A stretch of 64,000 nucleotides of DNA from Gammaproteobacteria bacterium (GTDB lineage: Bacteria > Pseudomonadota > Gammaproteobacteria > Pseudomonadales > Azotimanducaceae). Every line of letters begins with the position of its first letter. Within the stretch, counting starts at the first letter, position 1. Below, piece by piece: positions 36,379 to 44,398 of the stretch. The notes beneath the pieces were generated by a model, which worked only from the letters and a program-made list of their open reading frames with translations, was not told the DNA's origin and searched no databases. The translations under genes and the position numbers were made by a program. The stretch spans positions 62,001 through 126,000 of the forward strand of contig VXNY01000029.1 of NCBI GenBank assembly GCA_009840305.1, in the 5' to 3' direction.

Positions 36379-36462
36379 TGCTTGAGTGTCTTTTTTATTT
36401 GGTTAGCAGAAACGAGTGCTGAAAATGTTTGAGCAATTTAGAGTAATTGAGTAGGAGTCTGT

Positions 36463-37266
36463 ATGACCCACGATCTAGGAAAGCTATTACGCCGCAATCT
36501 TCGGTACGTAGTTGTCATTGTTGCCACTTTGGTTTGTGTCGGCTTCGCTGCACAAACTACTCTTGAAGATGTATTTGAGGAAATCAAGTCTTTGAACGAA
36601 CTTGCGAAAACGACTCAGTCAAAGATAAATGGTTTAGAAAAGGATCATTTGGATCTAAAACATGAGTACCGCAACAAGCTGAAGACAATCGATGGCCTAA
36701 AAGTTCACAACCGAAACTTACGCTTGAAGATTAGAAAACAGGAAGACGCGATAGAAGTGTTGCGCGAGTCCATTGCCGAGGTAGATTTGATCGAGTCCGC
36801 AATTACTCCTTTAATGTGGCGAATGATCGAGGGTTTGGAACAGTTAATCGCGCTTGACAAACCATTTTTGTTAGACGAACGGACAAAACGAGTAACGGAT
36901 TTACGCGAATTGATGGGACGTTTTGACGTTGAAGATTCGGAAAAATTTGCACAGGTCCTGCGTGCGTATCAAATTGAGAGCGATTACGGACGTACTATGG
37001 ACGTAAATCAGAAAAAACTAGAACTTCCAGATGGCGAAGTACACAATGTAAATATACTGCGGGTCGGTAGGATTGCGTTGGTGTACCAAAAGCTGCAAGG
37101 CGATGAGACAGGTTGGTGGAACCCAGACACCAAAGAGTGGGAGCGTCTTCCGAACAGTTATAACACGCCAATCAAGAATGGTATAAAGATGGCAAATAAG
37201 CAGCTCACAAGTGGGTTGTTCGAGGTACCTATACTACCTCCGAAAGCCACGGAAGGGGAGAGTTAG
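36463..37266 (+). CDS. DUF3450 protein of the TonB2-type cluster
   Basis: This 267-residue protein has an N-terminal membrane or signal segment (about residues 15-33) and a strongly predicted coiled coil (about 35-115). A globular C-terminal half follows, with the GWWNPDTKEWERL motif typical of DUF3450. These proteins are found at the head of ExbB-ExbD-TonB clusters of the TonB2 (TtpC) type. They are thought to sit in the periplasm with the energy-transducing complex; the exact role is not established. A good ribosome site (TAGGAG) precedes the ATG. The next gene begins two bases after its stop. Confidence 0.85.
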   Translation: MTHDLGKLLRRNLRYVVVIVATLVCVGFAAQTTLEDVFEEIKSLNELAKTTQSKINGLEKDHLDLKHEYRNKLKTIDGLKVHNRNLRLKIRKQEDAIEVLRESIAEVDLIESAITPLMWRMIEGLEQLIALDKPFLLDERTKRVTDLRELMGRFDVEDSEKFAQVLRAYQIESDYGRTMDVNQKKLELPDGEVHNVNILRVGRIALVYQKLQGDETGWWNPDTKEWERLPNSYNTPIKNGIKMANKQLTSGLFEVPILPPKATEGES

Positions 37267-37268
37267 TC

Positions 37269-38807
37269 GTGTTGAACATTTTTACATCAAATAAATTTTC
37301 GACCATGAAATGGTTGTTCGCGCTAGGGATGGTCTTCATGACCACTTTGGGTTTTGCACAAGAAGATGAAGACGATGAGTTTTCCGGTAGTATTTTGGTT
37401 GATGAAGGGCTTACGATACACGAAGCACGAACTTTGGACGATCTGTTAGAGAGCATCAGAGAACGTCGTGATGTCGAAAATCTAGCCCATCAACAACGCA
37501 TAGACGCGTTTGAAAGAGAAGTAGCAAATCAGGCAAGCCTTCTCGGCGAAGCCGAAGAGGAACATGAGAGTGAACAAGCAACGACTAAAACTCTCGAAGA
37601 ACAGATTAGTGAAAATGATGCCACAATTGCAGACCGAAACCAAGAACTTGATGAAAAAATGGGATCTTTACGTGAACTTTTTGGTGTGATTCAACAAGTG
37701 GCTGGAGAAACTCGAGGTACTTTCTTAGGGTCGGTGGTGAGTGCAGAGATTCCCGATCGCGACCTTTTTCTTAACGAACTAGCTAAGAAAATGGGTACTG
37801 CCATGGAGCTTGCATCGGTTGACGAAATGAACGAGATGTGGAGTTTGATGCTGGAACACATCATCGCGACAGGAGAGGTGACAAGGTTTCCAGGTATAGT
37901 CTCGACTAATGAAGGTGGAGACAAGGAAACAGACCTTGTGCGAGTCGGAGCGTTCAACCTTATATCAGACAAAGGATACGTTAACTACAACTTTGATACT
38001 TACGAGGTAGTAGACTTATCGAGGCAACCATCAGGAGAATTTACTAGTTCAGCTAAAAAACTCCACCGTGCAAAGCCAGGTAGTAAGCCCGTACCCTTCG
38101 CTATAGATCCAACGCGAGGATCAATATTGAGCTTAGAGACTGAACGCGCGACCTTTGGAGAAATGGTCGGGTCTCCTTTTGGCGGCATAGCAAGTGGTAA
38201 GTGTTGGCTGCCGTTTTGTGATGGACAGGGCGGTATGGTCGGCTCAATCATCATTATGGTCGGTATAGTTGGTGTCGTCCTTGCCGTCTGGCGTATGGTT
38301 GTGTTGTTCTTTGTCCGTCAGAAAGTGAATGCGCAAAGAGAAGATTTCGACAACCCACGCGACGATAACCCACTTGGAAAATTACTACAGGTATACACTG
38401 AAAATAAAGACGTCGATAGTGAGACTCTGCAGCTAAAGATAGGTGAGGCTATTCTTCATGAGATGCCTGCGTTAACGAGAAACATTTCTCTCGTTCAGGT
38501 GATCTCTGTGGTCGCTCCGCTTATGGGATTGCTTGGGACGGTAATCGGTATGATTCAAACATTCCAAGCGATCACGCTATTCGGTACGGGCGACCCGAAA
38601 ATTATGGCAGGGGGCATTTCTACCGCTCTTATGACTACGGTACTAGGGCTATGTGTGGCGATTCCAACGGTTCTACTGCACGCGCTAACGTCTCAGTTTA
38701 GTCGTTCAGTAATTCACGTGTTGGATGAACAATCTGAAGGGCTGATTGCAGAACACGCGGAATCGAAAGGAACACCCGTGCGTGAAGTCGCAAGGCGAAG
38801 TGATTAG
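37269..38807 (+). CDS. ttpC: TtpC-like MotA/TolQ/ExbB fusion protein
   Basis: This 512-residue protein has a signal/membrane segment and then a long coiled-coil periplasmic part (about residues 55-130). A folded middle domain follows, and then an ExbB-like channel domain from about residue 315, with LLGTVIGMIQTF and STALMTTVLGL. TtpC is required for TonB2-dependent uptake in Vibrio, and this architecture, next to ExbB2-ExbD2-TonB2, is its hallmark. The start is GTG 37269, with an ATG at 37305 possible. It follows the DUF3450 gene with a two-base gap and precedes exbB. Confidence 0.85.
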   Translation: MLNIFTSNKFSTMKWLFALGMVFMTTLGFAQEDEDDEFSGSILVDEGLTIHEARTLDDLLESIRERRDVENLAHQQRIDAFEREVANQASLLGEAEEEHESEQATTKTLEEQISENDATIADRNQELDEKMGSLRELFGVIQQVAGETRGTFLGSVVSAEIPDRDLFLNELAKKMGTAMELASVDEMNEMWSLMLEHIIATGEVTRFPGIVSTNEGGDKETDLVRVGAFNLISDKGYVNYNFDTYEVVDLSRQPSGEFTSSAKKLHRAKPGSKPVPFAIDPTRGSILSLETERATFGEMVGSPFGGIASGKCWLPFCDGQGGMVGSIIIMVGIVGVVLAVWRMVVLFFVRQKVNAQREDFDNPRDDNPLGKLLQVYTENKDVDSETLQLKIGEAILHEMPALTRNISLVQVISVVAPLMGLLGTVIGMIQTFQAITLFGTGDPKIMAGGISTALMTTVLGLCVAIPTVLLHALTSQFSRSVIHVLDEQSEGLIAEHAESKGTPVREVARRSD

Positions 38808-38818
38808 AGGATAGAAGC

Positions 38819-39331
38819 ATGGACATATACCTGCTCATTTCCCGTTTTTTTGATCAGGGGGGCGATGTCCTCTACCTAATCGCTGCAACCATGTTCTTAA
38901 TGTGGGTACTAATTTTTGAACGCGCTTTTTACTTTTTCTTCGAACATAAGAAAGTTGTAAGCGATGTTGTTCACAAATGGGAATCTCGCGAGGAACGTAC
39001 AAGCTGGACGGCACATGCGATACGTGCCACCATGCTTTCACAAGCAAACTCCAAGATTCGAGGTAGTATGGCCATCATCTTGACTTGTATAACACTGTGT
39101 CCTTTGTTAGGCTTATTGGGTACAGTGACTGGAATGATTCAGGTCTTTGATGCTATGGCTACTCAGGGCGGCAATGCACGCTCGATGGCCGCCGGGGTGT
39201 CGGCGGCCACCATACCGACGATGTCGGGGATGATTGCGTCATTGTCAGGAATTTTGGGAGCTACTTGGTTGAAGCGAAGAATTGCTCACCACACAGAATT
39301 GCTCAATGATGTCCTCACAATGGAACACTAG
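38819..39331 (+). CDS. exbB2: ExbB2-like MotA/TolQ/ExbB proton channel
   Basis: This 170-residue channel protein has three membrane segments (about residues 10-35, 82-105 and 125-150). The LLGLLGTVTGMIQVFD signature is in the second and PTMSGMIASLSGIL in the third. It is the second ExbB-family domain in this operon, after the TtpC-like fusion. It would form the channel with the following ExbD and with TonB. Spacing to the genes on both sides is 11-12 bases, consistent with one operon. Confidence 0.92.
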   Translation: MDIYLLISRFFDQGGDVLYLIAATMFLMWVLIFERAFYFFFEHKKVVSDVVHKWESREERTSWTAHAIRATMLSQANSKIRGSMAIILTCITLCPLLGLLGTVTGMIQVFDAMATQGGNARSMAAGVSAATIPTMSGMIASLSGILGATWLKRRIAHHTELLNDVLTMEH

Positions 39332-39343
39332 ATTGGAATTGAT

Positions 39344-39748
39344 ATGGCACTAGGAAAACAACGCAGTAGTACTGAAGACGACAGCGACATTAACTTGACT
39401 CCAATGTTAGACGTGGTGTTTATCATGTTGATTTTCTTCATTGTTACCGCGACTTTTATTAAACAACCGGGCTTAGATGTACTTCGTCCCGAGGCTCGAT
39501 CCGCGCAACCAAAACCTCTAGTGAGCGTTTTAATTGCAGTGGGTGAAGCAGGCGACGTGTGGATTGATAAGAAACAAGTGGAACTTGATAAAGTCCGATC
39601 TCACATTGAGCGGTTGCACGCAGAGAATCCTAAGGGGGGCATTGTCATACAAGTTGATCGTGAAGCCAAGATAAAAGCCGTGAGAGCAGTTCTTGAAGCT
39701 GCAAGGGATGCAAAAGTCTTAGATGTTGCATTGGCGACGGAAGACTGA
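39344..39748 (+). CDS. exbD2: ExbD2-like biopolymer transport protein
   Basis: This 134-residue protein has a single N-terminal membrane helix with the ExbD motif LTPMLDVVFIMLIFFIVTATF, including the conserved aspartate. A periplasmic domain follows with a GGIVIQVDREAKIKAVRAVLEAARDA segment. It partners ExbB2. It ends the tight part of the operon: a 555-base gap separates it from the first tonB gene. The split suggests tonB copies are transcribed at least partly on their own. Confidence 0.92.
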   Translation: MALGKQRSSTEDDSDINLTPMLDVVFIMLIFFIVTATFIKQPGLDVLRPEARSAQPKPLVSVLIAVGEAGDVWIDKKQVELDKVRSHIERLHAENPKGGIVIQVDREAKIKAVRAVLEAARDAKVLDVALATED

Positions 39749-40303
39749 CACCGGTTGGGAAGTTTGTAGCTTACCAAATTCGACCTCTTTCATAGAATAA
39801 GTTTAAACTCGATTAGTTAGATCTAATTAGGTCAATTTAAACCTAAATGCGTCGCGACCCATCGCGATGCATCGTGGTACGGCGCTCTGCGAGCAGACTG
39901 GTCGTAAATATCCAGTCGCTGTACCTGACGGTGTCACACGCAACCACCGTATCCAAAAGGTCTTAGAACAGAGTCCAACATCAGGGTTGTTGCACCGCAA
40001 CATCTACCGAATATTCAAAGAAACTAAATGGCACTGGGGACAAGTTTTTAGAAAACGGTGAACCGGCTTCTTGAAATGACAACTCAAGCTGTAGAGTGAC
40101 TTTCTGGTGAAGTTAAGGTAGTTGTGCTTGCAGAAGTTTTCTGCTAGCGCGAACAAAACACTTGAAACGATGTCTAATAAGTTTGAGGAATCGTTTGGCT
40201 GAGGTATATCGACTTCAGCTTCGAGTGCCCTCGAATATTTCTGCGACTCGCAGATGTCTTCGTAACGCAGAAAGTTCTCTAACTATAACCTAGGAGAGTA
40301 ACA
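39749..40303. other. 555-base spacer before the first tonB, related to the later spacers
   Basis: No recognisable gene is present; a 64-residue open frame at 39867-40061 has no family features. The 5' part holds AT-rich inverted sequences around TTAGATCTAA (39816-39825 area). From about 40058 onward the sequence aligns with the spacers after tonB copies 1 and 2 (for example AACCGGCTTCTTGAAATG at 40061-40078 against AAACCGAGCTTTTGAAATG at 41001-41019). It then continues as the leader shared by all three tonB genes. It looks like a spacer repeat with an internal deletion. Confidence 0.5.
40198..40219 (+). promoter_or_regulatory. Leader hairpin 85 bases before tonB copy 1
   Basis: GCTGAGGT and ACTTCAGC form an 8-bp stem with one G-U pair around the loop ATATCG. 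The same stem position and loop length occur before copies 2 and 3. A shared block ending GGAGAGTAACA, with the ribosome site, follows it. Confidence 0.5.
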
Positions 40304-40912
40304 ATGTTCACTAGATATGGTATTGGCTTAGTAGCAGGCACAGTCGTAACCGTTGTATTGCTTTACATCATGCAATCTGTGATAGCATTTGACGAGAATG
40401 TTCTCAATGAAGCGCCGAGAGTTGAGATTAGGGATTTTGTCCAACTGATTGAAGACAAGCCTGTTGAGCCCAGAATTCCCGAGATGGACCCTCCTCCTCC
40501 GGTCGAATTACCACCTATAGATCCACCGCAGGTGGTTCCTGATTCTCCTTTTGGTCAACCCTTGACTGATGACTGGGATATTAAACCTCATGGTCCTGGT
40601 CTCGACGATTTACGTGGTAGTTCTTGGTCTCAAGATGGAGAGTACATGCCATGGTTTAAACCGGAACCTGAATATCCAACAATCGCGTTGCAACGGGGAA
40701 TCGAGGGCTATGTGATCGTACAGTTTGACGTTACAGAAGAAGGAACTGTTGAGAATCCGGTAGTCTTAGAAGCACAACCACCGAGCGTATTCGACCGATC
40801 AGCAAAGCGTGCCGCTTTGAAGTTTAAATACAAACCAAAGATTCTCAACGGTCAACCGGTTCGAGTCAACGGCGTAAAAAATAAAATCACCTACGAGTTA
40901 GAGGAGCAGTAG
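40304..40912 (+). CDS. tonB2a: TonB energy transducer, tandem copy 1
   Basis: This 202-residue TonB has one N-terminal membrane helix (about residues 5-27). A short proline-rich linker follows (PPPPVELPPIDPPQVVP, about 65-82). The TonB C-terminal domain contains PEYPTIALQRGIEGYVIVQF, whose YP/RG/EG pattern is diagnostic. Short TonB proteins of about 200 residues are typical of TonB2 systems. TonB spans the periplasm and transmits ExbB/ExbD energy to outer-membrane receptors. Its C-terminal domain is almost identical to that of copy 3 and less like copy 2. Confidence 0.94.
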   Translation: MFTRYGIGLVAGTVVTVVLLYIMQSVIAFDENVLNEAPRVEIRDFVQLIEDKPVEPRIPEMDPPPPVELPPIDPPQVVPDSPFGQPLTDDWDIKPHGPGLDDLRGSSWSQDGEYMPWFKPEPEYPTIALQRGIEGYVIVQFDVTEEGTVENPVVLEAQPPSVFDRSAKRAALKFKYKPKILNGQPVRVNGVKNKITYELEEQ

Positions 40913-41389
40913 AACCCTCCCCTGAGGGGTGTGGGATTACAAGTTTTTTTACAGGGGTCTATGGAATTGTGGCTCTTTAAGAATTCCTGTATTCCTGTTG
41001 AAACCGAGCTTTTGAAATGCAACTTTCGCTGAGGTTCGTTTTCATGCCTCAACCTTGGGTTGGACTCATTACAGGGACTCTCTAAACTGGATGAACACCG
41101 ACCGAATATCAGCCAAAAACTGGGATGAATAGACAGCAAACGACCTCCTGAAATCCTCTAAAGTCTTCTGTCCCTAAAGAGCGTTAGAGTTGGCGTTAAA
41201 TCTCTACCGACGAGACCACGAACGGTCTCAATAAATTCTGCGAACCCAAAGTTGTCATCAACTAGTAACTTACATCTACAAAAGACTAAACCTGCGCAGC
41301 CTGGAAAGTCGTACTACGCTCTGAAGTGAGAATTAATGTTGGAGAGTAATTTTCTAAACAAAAGTACGGCGATTGTGCCAGCAGAAATA

Positions 41390-41419
41390 TTGTGCCGCCA
41401 AGATTAAAAGGGGTAGAAT
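41390..41419 (+). promoter_or_regulatory. Putative promoter of tonB copy 2
   Basis: TTGTGC (41390-41395) and TAGAAT (41414-41419) are separated by 18 bases. The corresponding pair before copy 3 has the same gap, and in both the -10-like box ends 138 bases before the start codon. Found by eye only. Confidence 0.3.
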
Positions 41420-41451
41420 AAAGTCTAGTACGTTGGAGTTGGAACACTTGG

Positions 41452-41471
41452 CTGATGTGTCTGGATTTCAG
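41452..41471 (+). promoter_or_regulatory. Leader hairpin 86 bases before tonB copy 2
   Basis: CTGATGT and ATTTCAG are in the same position, with the same six-base loop length as the other copies. Here the stem has a T-T mismatch and a G-U pair, so it is weaker than in copies 1 and 3. Confidence 0.35.
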
Positions 41472-41556
41472 TTTTGATTCAGCTCAGGTAGGTCAACGAT
41501 TCCGACATGATTTAGTTACGTAGAAAGTTCTCTGACTTTAGATTGGGAGAGCAACA

Positions 41557-42201
41557 ATGCTCACTAGACAAGGCGTAGGCTTAGTGATAGGCATAGGCTT
41601 AGTATTCGGTACGGTTCTAACCGTTGGATTGCTTTACATCATCCAGTCTGTCAGAACGTCTGACAAAGTCACTTTAAATGACGCTCCAAAAGTCCATGTC
41701 GATTTTGAGCGACTGGTTGAAGACAAACCGTTCGAACCCGAGAGATTCGAGATGGATCCACCTCCTCCGGTTGAATTACCTCCTCTAGATCCACTGCAGT
41801 TGGTTCTTGATTCTCCTGTTGGTCCACCAGTGCCTGATGGCTGGGATATTGAGTCTCAAAGTTTAGGTCTTGATGATTTGAGCGCGGGGACCTGGACACA
41901 ACATGGAGAGTATTGGCCATACAAGATACCAGATGCTGAATGGCCGACTATTGCGTTGCAACGTGGACTCGAGGGAGTGGTGATCTTACAGTTTGATGTC
42001 AGTGAGGAGGGTACGGTAGAGAATGCTGAAGTCATAGAAGCAAAACCTCCTGACATTTTTGACGATTCTGCACTAAGTACCATAGCGAAGTTCAAATACA
42101 AACCAAGGATTCTCAACGGTCAACCCGTTCGTGTCACCGGCGTAAAAAATAAGTTCATTTACGAGAGGTGGCGGAGTAGCAGTAACTCCTCCGAGGAGTA
42201 A
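41557..42201 (+). CDS. tonB2b: TonB energy transducer, tandem copy 2 (divergent)
   Basis: This 214-residue TonB has the same layout as copies 1 and 3 with a slightly longer N-terminal membrane segment (about residues 8-32). The proline-rich linker PPPPVELPPLDPLQLVLD and the C-terminal domain are present. The usual EYP motif reads EWP (DAEWPTIALQRGLEGVVILQF), and the C-terminus has extra Ser/Arg-rich residues (ERWRSSSNSSEE). Divergence is greatest in the linker and the C-terminal end, which contact the peptidoglycan and the receptor respectively, so receptor preference may differ. Confidence 0.9.
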   Translation: MLTRQGVGLVIGIGLVFGTVLTVGLLYIIQSVRTSDKVTLNDAPKVHVDFERLVEDKPFEPERFEMDPPPPVELPPLDPLQLVLDSPVGPPVPDGWDIESQSLGLDDLSAGTWTQHGEYWPYKIPDAEWPTIALQRGLEGVVILQFDVSEEGTVENAEVIEAKPPDIFDDSALSTIAKFKYKPRILNGQPVRVTGVKNKFIYERWRSSSNSSEE

Positions 42202-42661
42202 CAGATTCCAACCCTAGTTTTGCAGGTTTTTGGGGATTCTAGCTCGTTGCGGTTTTCAGTACTCTTGCTGAGACCGAGCATTCTTCGACGCAGCGTTGGC
42301 CGAGGATCGTAGTATTGTTTCAACAGTTGGTTGGGTGGATGATTAGGACTCCCCAATTCAGTTGAACAACCGACCGAAGCTCGGCGAAAAACCACATCAA
42401 TAGACCCTAACGTACTCGCTACGATTCTTTAAAGTCTCTTGCCCCTAACAAGGTGTTTTGGTTCGCGTTATTCCGCTACTAACGACGACCACAGATGGTC
42501 ATAGCCAATTCTGCGAATCGAATGTTGTGATCGACTAGTATCTTACAGATGCAAAGGAACAAATTTGCCGAGTCAGGAAGGTCATCCGACGAAGTGCAAT
42601 GAGAATTAATCGGAACGAGGAAACTTTTAAGAAACTCCACGGGATTAAGCTAACAGAAGTT

Positions 42662-42691
42662 TTCTACACGGACGAAAAAACTGAGTAAAAT
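42662..42691 (+). promoter_or_regulatory. Putative promoter of tonB copy 3
   Basis: TTCTAC (42662-42667) and TAAAAT (42686-42691) have an 18-base gap, and the -10-like box ends 138 bases before the start codon. This is identical spacing to the copy 2 candidate. The shared geometry is the main support. Confidence 0.3.
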
Positions 42692-42724
42692 AGAGTTCAA
42701 ATACGTTTGAGTTGAATAGTTTGG

Positions 42725-42744
42725 CTGAAGTGTTTTGACTTCAG
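42725..42744 (+). promoter_or_regulatory. Leader hairpin 85 bases before tonB copy 3
   Basis: CTGAAGT-GTTTTG-ACTTCAG is a perfect 7-bp stem with a six-base loop. It is the cleanest of the three copies. Confidence 0.5.
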
Positions 42745-42828
42745 TATTGGTTCACCTCAAGTATGTCAGCGATACGGGGATAAGTCGTAACGCAGAGAGT
42801 TCTCTGACTGTAAATTAGGAGAGTAATA

Positions 42829-43434
42829 ATGTTCACGAGATATGGAATCGGCTTAGCAGCTGGTGCAGTTGTCACAGTCATACTACTGTACATCATGCAA
42901 GCAGTGATAGCGATTGACAAGAACCCTCTAAATGAAGCTCCAAAAATTCGGATCATGGACTTTGTCCGCTTGATAGAAGATGTTCCGATTGAAACTAAGC
43001 AACGCGAGATGGAACCTCCCCCGCCCGTAGAAGATCTTCCTCCAGACCCACCGAAGGTGGTATCTGATTCGACCATGGGTGCGGAAGTAGTGGACTGGGA
43101 TTTTGAAGCTCCCGATTTAGGTCTCAATGATTTGGGTGGTGGCACCTGGTCTCAAGATGGAGAGTACATGCCATGGTTTAAACCCGAACCTGAATATCCG
43201 ACAATCGCGTTGCAACGTGGAATTGAGGGGTATGTGATTGTACAGTTTGATGTCACAGAGGAAGGTACAGTTGAGAATCCAGTGGTCTTAGAAGCAAAAC
43301 CCCCTAGCATGTTTGACCGCTCCGCAATACGCGCTGCGTTGAAGTTTAAGTACAAACCAAAGATTCTAAACGGCCAACCCGTTCGAGTTAGCGGCGTAAA
43401 AAACATTATTTATTACGAATTAGAGGAACAATAA
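42829..43434 (+). CDS. tonB2c: TonB energy transducer, tandem copy 3
   Basis: This 201-residue TonB has an N-terminal helix (about residues 5-28), the linker PPPPVEDLPPDPPKVV and a C-terminal domain. The segment from WSQDGEYMPWF to about VVLEA is identical in protein sequence to that of copy 1, although the linker regions differ. A run of about 38 identical bases around the GEYMPWF codons supports recent gene conversion between copies 1 and 3. The gene ends the triplet; the TPR genes follow after 208 bases. Confidence 0.94.
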   Translation: MFTRYGIGLAAGAVVTVILLYIMQAVIAIDKNPLNEAPKIRIMDFVRLIEDVPIETKQREMEPPPPVEDLPPDPPKVVSDSTMGAEVVDWDFEAPDLGLNDLGGGTWSQDGEYMPWFKPEPEYPTIALQRGIEGYVIVQFDVTEEGTVENPVVLEAKPPSMFDRSAIRAALKFKYKPKILNGQPVRVSGVKNIIYYELEEQ

Positions 43435-43642
43435 CAACCACGAGGCTGAGAGACTCCAGTACTCAGTCTTAAATTCAGCGAGCGACATGAAAGGGAATAC
43501 AACTACCGTATGTATTCTCATGCTTGAGTTCCCTACTTATAGATGGAAGAGGAGCGGGACCGTACGCATACAGCAAACTTTAGAGTCCCAAACGTACGCG
43601 ATCAGTGCGTGATCACGAGTTAGAAGTTAATACTCGGACGTC

Positions 43643-44380
43643 GTGAGCAGATCCGCTTCCGCTCAACCACGTCCTCCGTGTCGTTCATTTTCGTTCTTCT
43701 TCAAAGGCGCATGCCTTTCGATTCTCTGTTTGGTTGGCGTTGCCGGAGAATCGGCTGTCCTCACAGAGCCAGAAACTGAAAATGAAAAGACTTCAGTGCT
43801 GGTGCCCACTGAATCAGAAGAACCGCGGAGTCGCCCTCCGAAGAACATCACAACTTTTGACCTAGACACGATCGATTCCTTGGGGAAAGTAGAGGAACAC
43901 ATACGGCAAGAAGACCTTGACCAAGCCGAACAAAAGCTAAAAGAAATGTGGATAAACGAAGCCGAATTGACTTTGTCGGAAAAAGCTGAGATAACTTACC
44001 TGTCCAGTCGGATCGCATTCATTCAGCAAGACGTCGAATCGACTATTGGTCACCTAGAAAGTGTTCTTGAATACAGGGACAATATTACGTACGTACGAGA
44101 GGAAGAAGTTCTATTGCGATTGGCGGAGCTTTATCTATCCGAAAAAGAACACGGCAAGGCACATCGTAGGTTGCAAGAATGGTTGGAGATTGTAGAAGAG
44201 CCTAAGGCGAGTGAGTTGGCATTTGCTGGCAGTTTGTTTGTGAAGATCAAAAGCTATACTCGAGCAAAAGAGTATTTGACGCGCGCGATAGAACAACAAA
44301 AGGAAGATGGCTTAGAAGTCGATGAACGTTGGTCTGAGTTGCTTGACCATGTCGAAAGACAACTCGATACCGAGAACTAA
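43643..44380 (+). CDS. TPR-repeat periplasmic protein, short form
   Basis: This 245-residue protein has a hydrophobic N-terminal segment (about residues 18-36) and an acidic linker. It then has three or four helical repeats of TPR type (for example DQAEQKLKEMW, EKAEITYLSSRIAF and YTRAKEYLTRAIEQQ). TPR proteins accompany TonB2-type ExbB/ExbD/TonB clusters; their task there is not settled. Its repeats are related to those in the next gene, suggesting a duplication. The start is GTG 43643. Confidence 0.75.
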   Translation: MSRSASAQPRPPCRSFSFFFKGACLSILCLVGVAGESAVLTEPETENEKTSVLVPTESEEPRSRPPKNITTFDLDTIDSLGKVEEHIRQEDLDQAEQKLKEMWINEAELTLSEKAEITYLSSRIAFIQQDVESTIGHLESVLEYRDNITYVREEEVLLRLAELYLSEKEHGKAHRRLQEWLEIVEEPKASELAFAGSLFVKIKSYTRAKEYLTRAIEQQKEDGLEVDERWSELLDHVERQLDTEN

Positions 44381-44398
44381 CTGTGTATCATTATTGGT

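Larger units (their letters stand above)
36019..36462. other. Divergent 444-base region between phoB and the TonB operon
   Basis: No gene is evident; short open frames on the plus strand lack family features. Two clear hairpins are present. One is GTGCTT-GTGA-AAGCAC at 36155-36170, with a GNRA-type tetraloop. The other is CTTTGTCT-TTTAGT-AGACAAAG at 36357-36378, followed by a T-rich run. Promoters for both phoB and the DUF3450 gene must lie here, but I cannot place them. A Fur or Pho site was looked for and not found. Confidence 0.5.
40913..41556. other. Spacer after tonB copy 1 (644 bases)
   Basis: There is no convincing gene; an antisense open frame of 82 codons at the start overlaps the tonB end and shows no family features. 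The spacer aligns with that after copy 2. It contains the copy 2 leader: a TTGTGC...TAGAAT promoter-like pair with an 18-base gap (41390-41419), a hairpin (41452-41471) and the common block before the ribosome site. Conservation beyond a simple promoter suggests an RNA or regulatory role. Confidence 0.5.
42202..42828. other. Spacer after tonB copy 2 (627 bases)
   Basis: This corresponds block by block to the spacer after copy 1. Its 3' end holds the copy 3 leader, with TTCTAC...TAAAAT (42662-42691), the hairpin at 42725-42744 and the common ribosome-site block. No gene is evident; a 78-codon antisense frame overlapping the tonB end has no family features. Confidence 0.5.
40304..43434 (+). repeat. 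Tandem tonB unit, three copies with long related spacers
   Basis: Starts at 40304, 41557 and 42829 give unit lengths of 1253 and 1272 bases. Each unit is a tonB gene plus about 630-644 non-coding bases. The spacers after copies 1 and 2 align over their whole length. Matched blocks include CCGACCGAA, AAAGTCT..TG.CCCTAA, AATTCTGCGAA, GACTAGTA.CTTACA (ACTAGTA in copy 1) and GAGAATTAAT, in the same order. This indicates duplication of the whole unit rather than of the coding part only. Confidence 0.8.

Noticed and set aside
36019-36462. Pho box upstream of phoB
   Set aside because: Several TGTCA- or GTCAT-like words occur, but no pair has the 11-base spacing and agreement expected for a Pho box.
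39867-40061. 64-codon open frame before the first tonB
   Set aside because: It has no ribosome site, no homologous frame in the related spacers and no recognised features; kept only as a remark on the spacer.
40891-42395. Antisense open frames at the start of both tonB spacers (82 and 78 codons)
   Set aside because: They fall at similar places in the two spacers, but their translations are only weakly alike and no start signal is convincing. The shared DNA ancestry explains the likeness.
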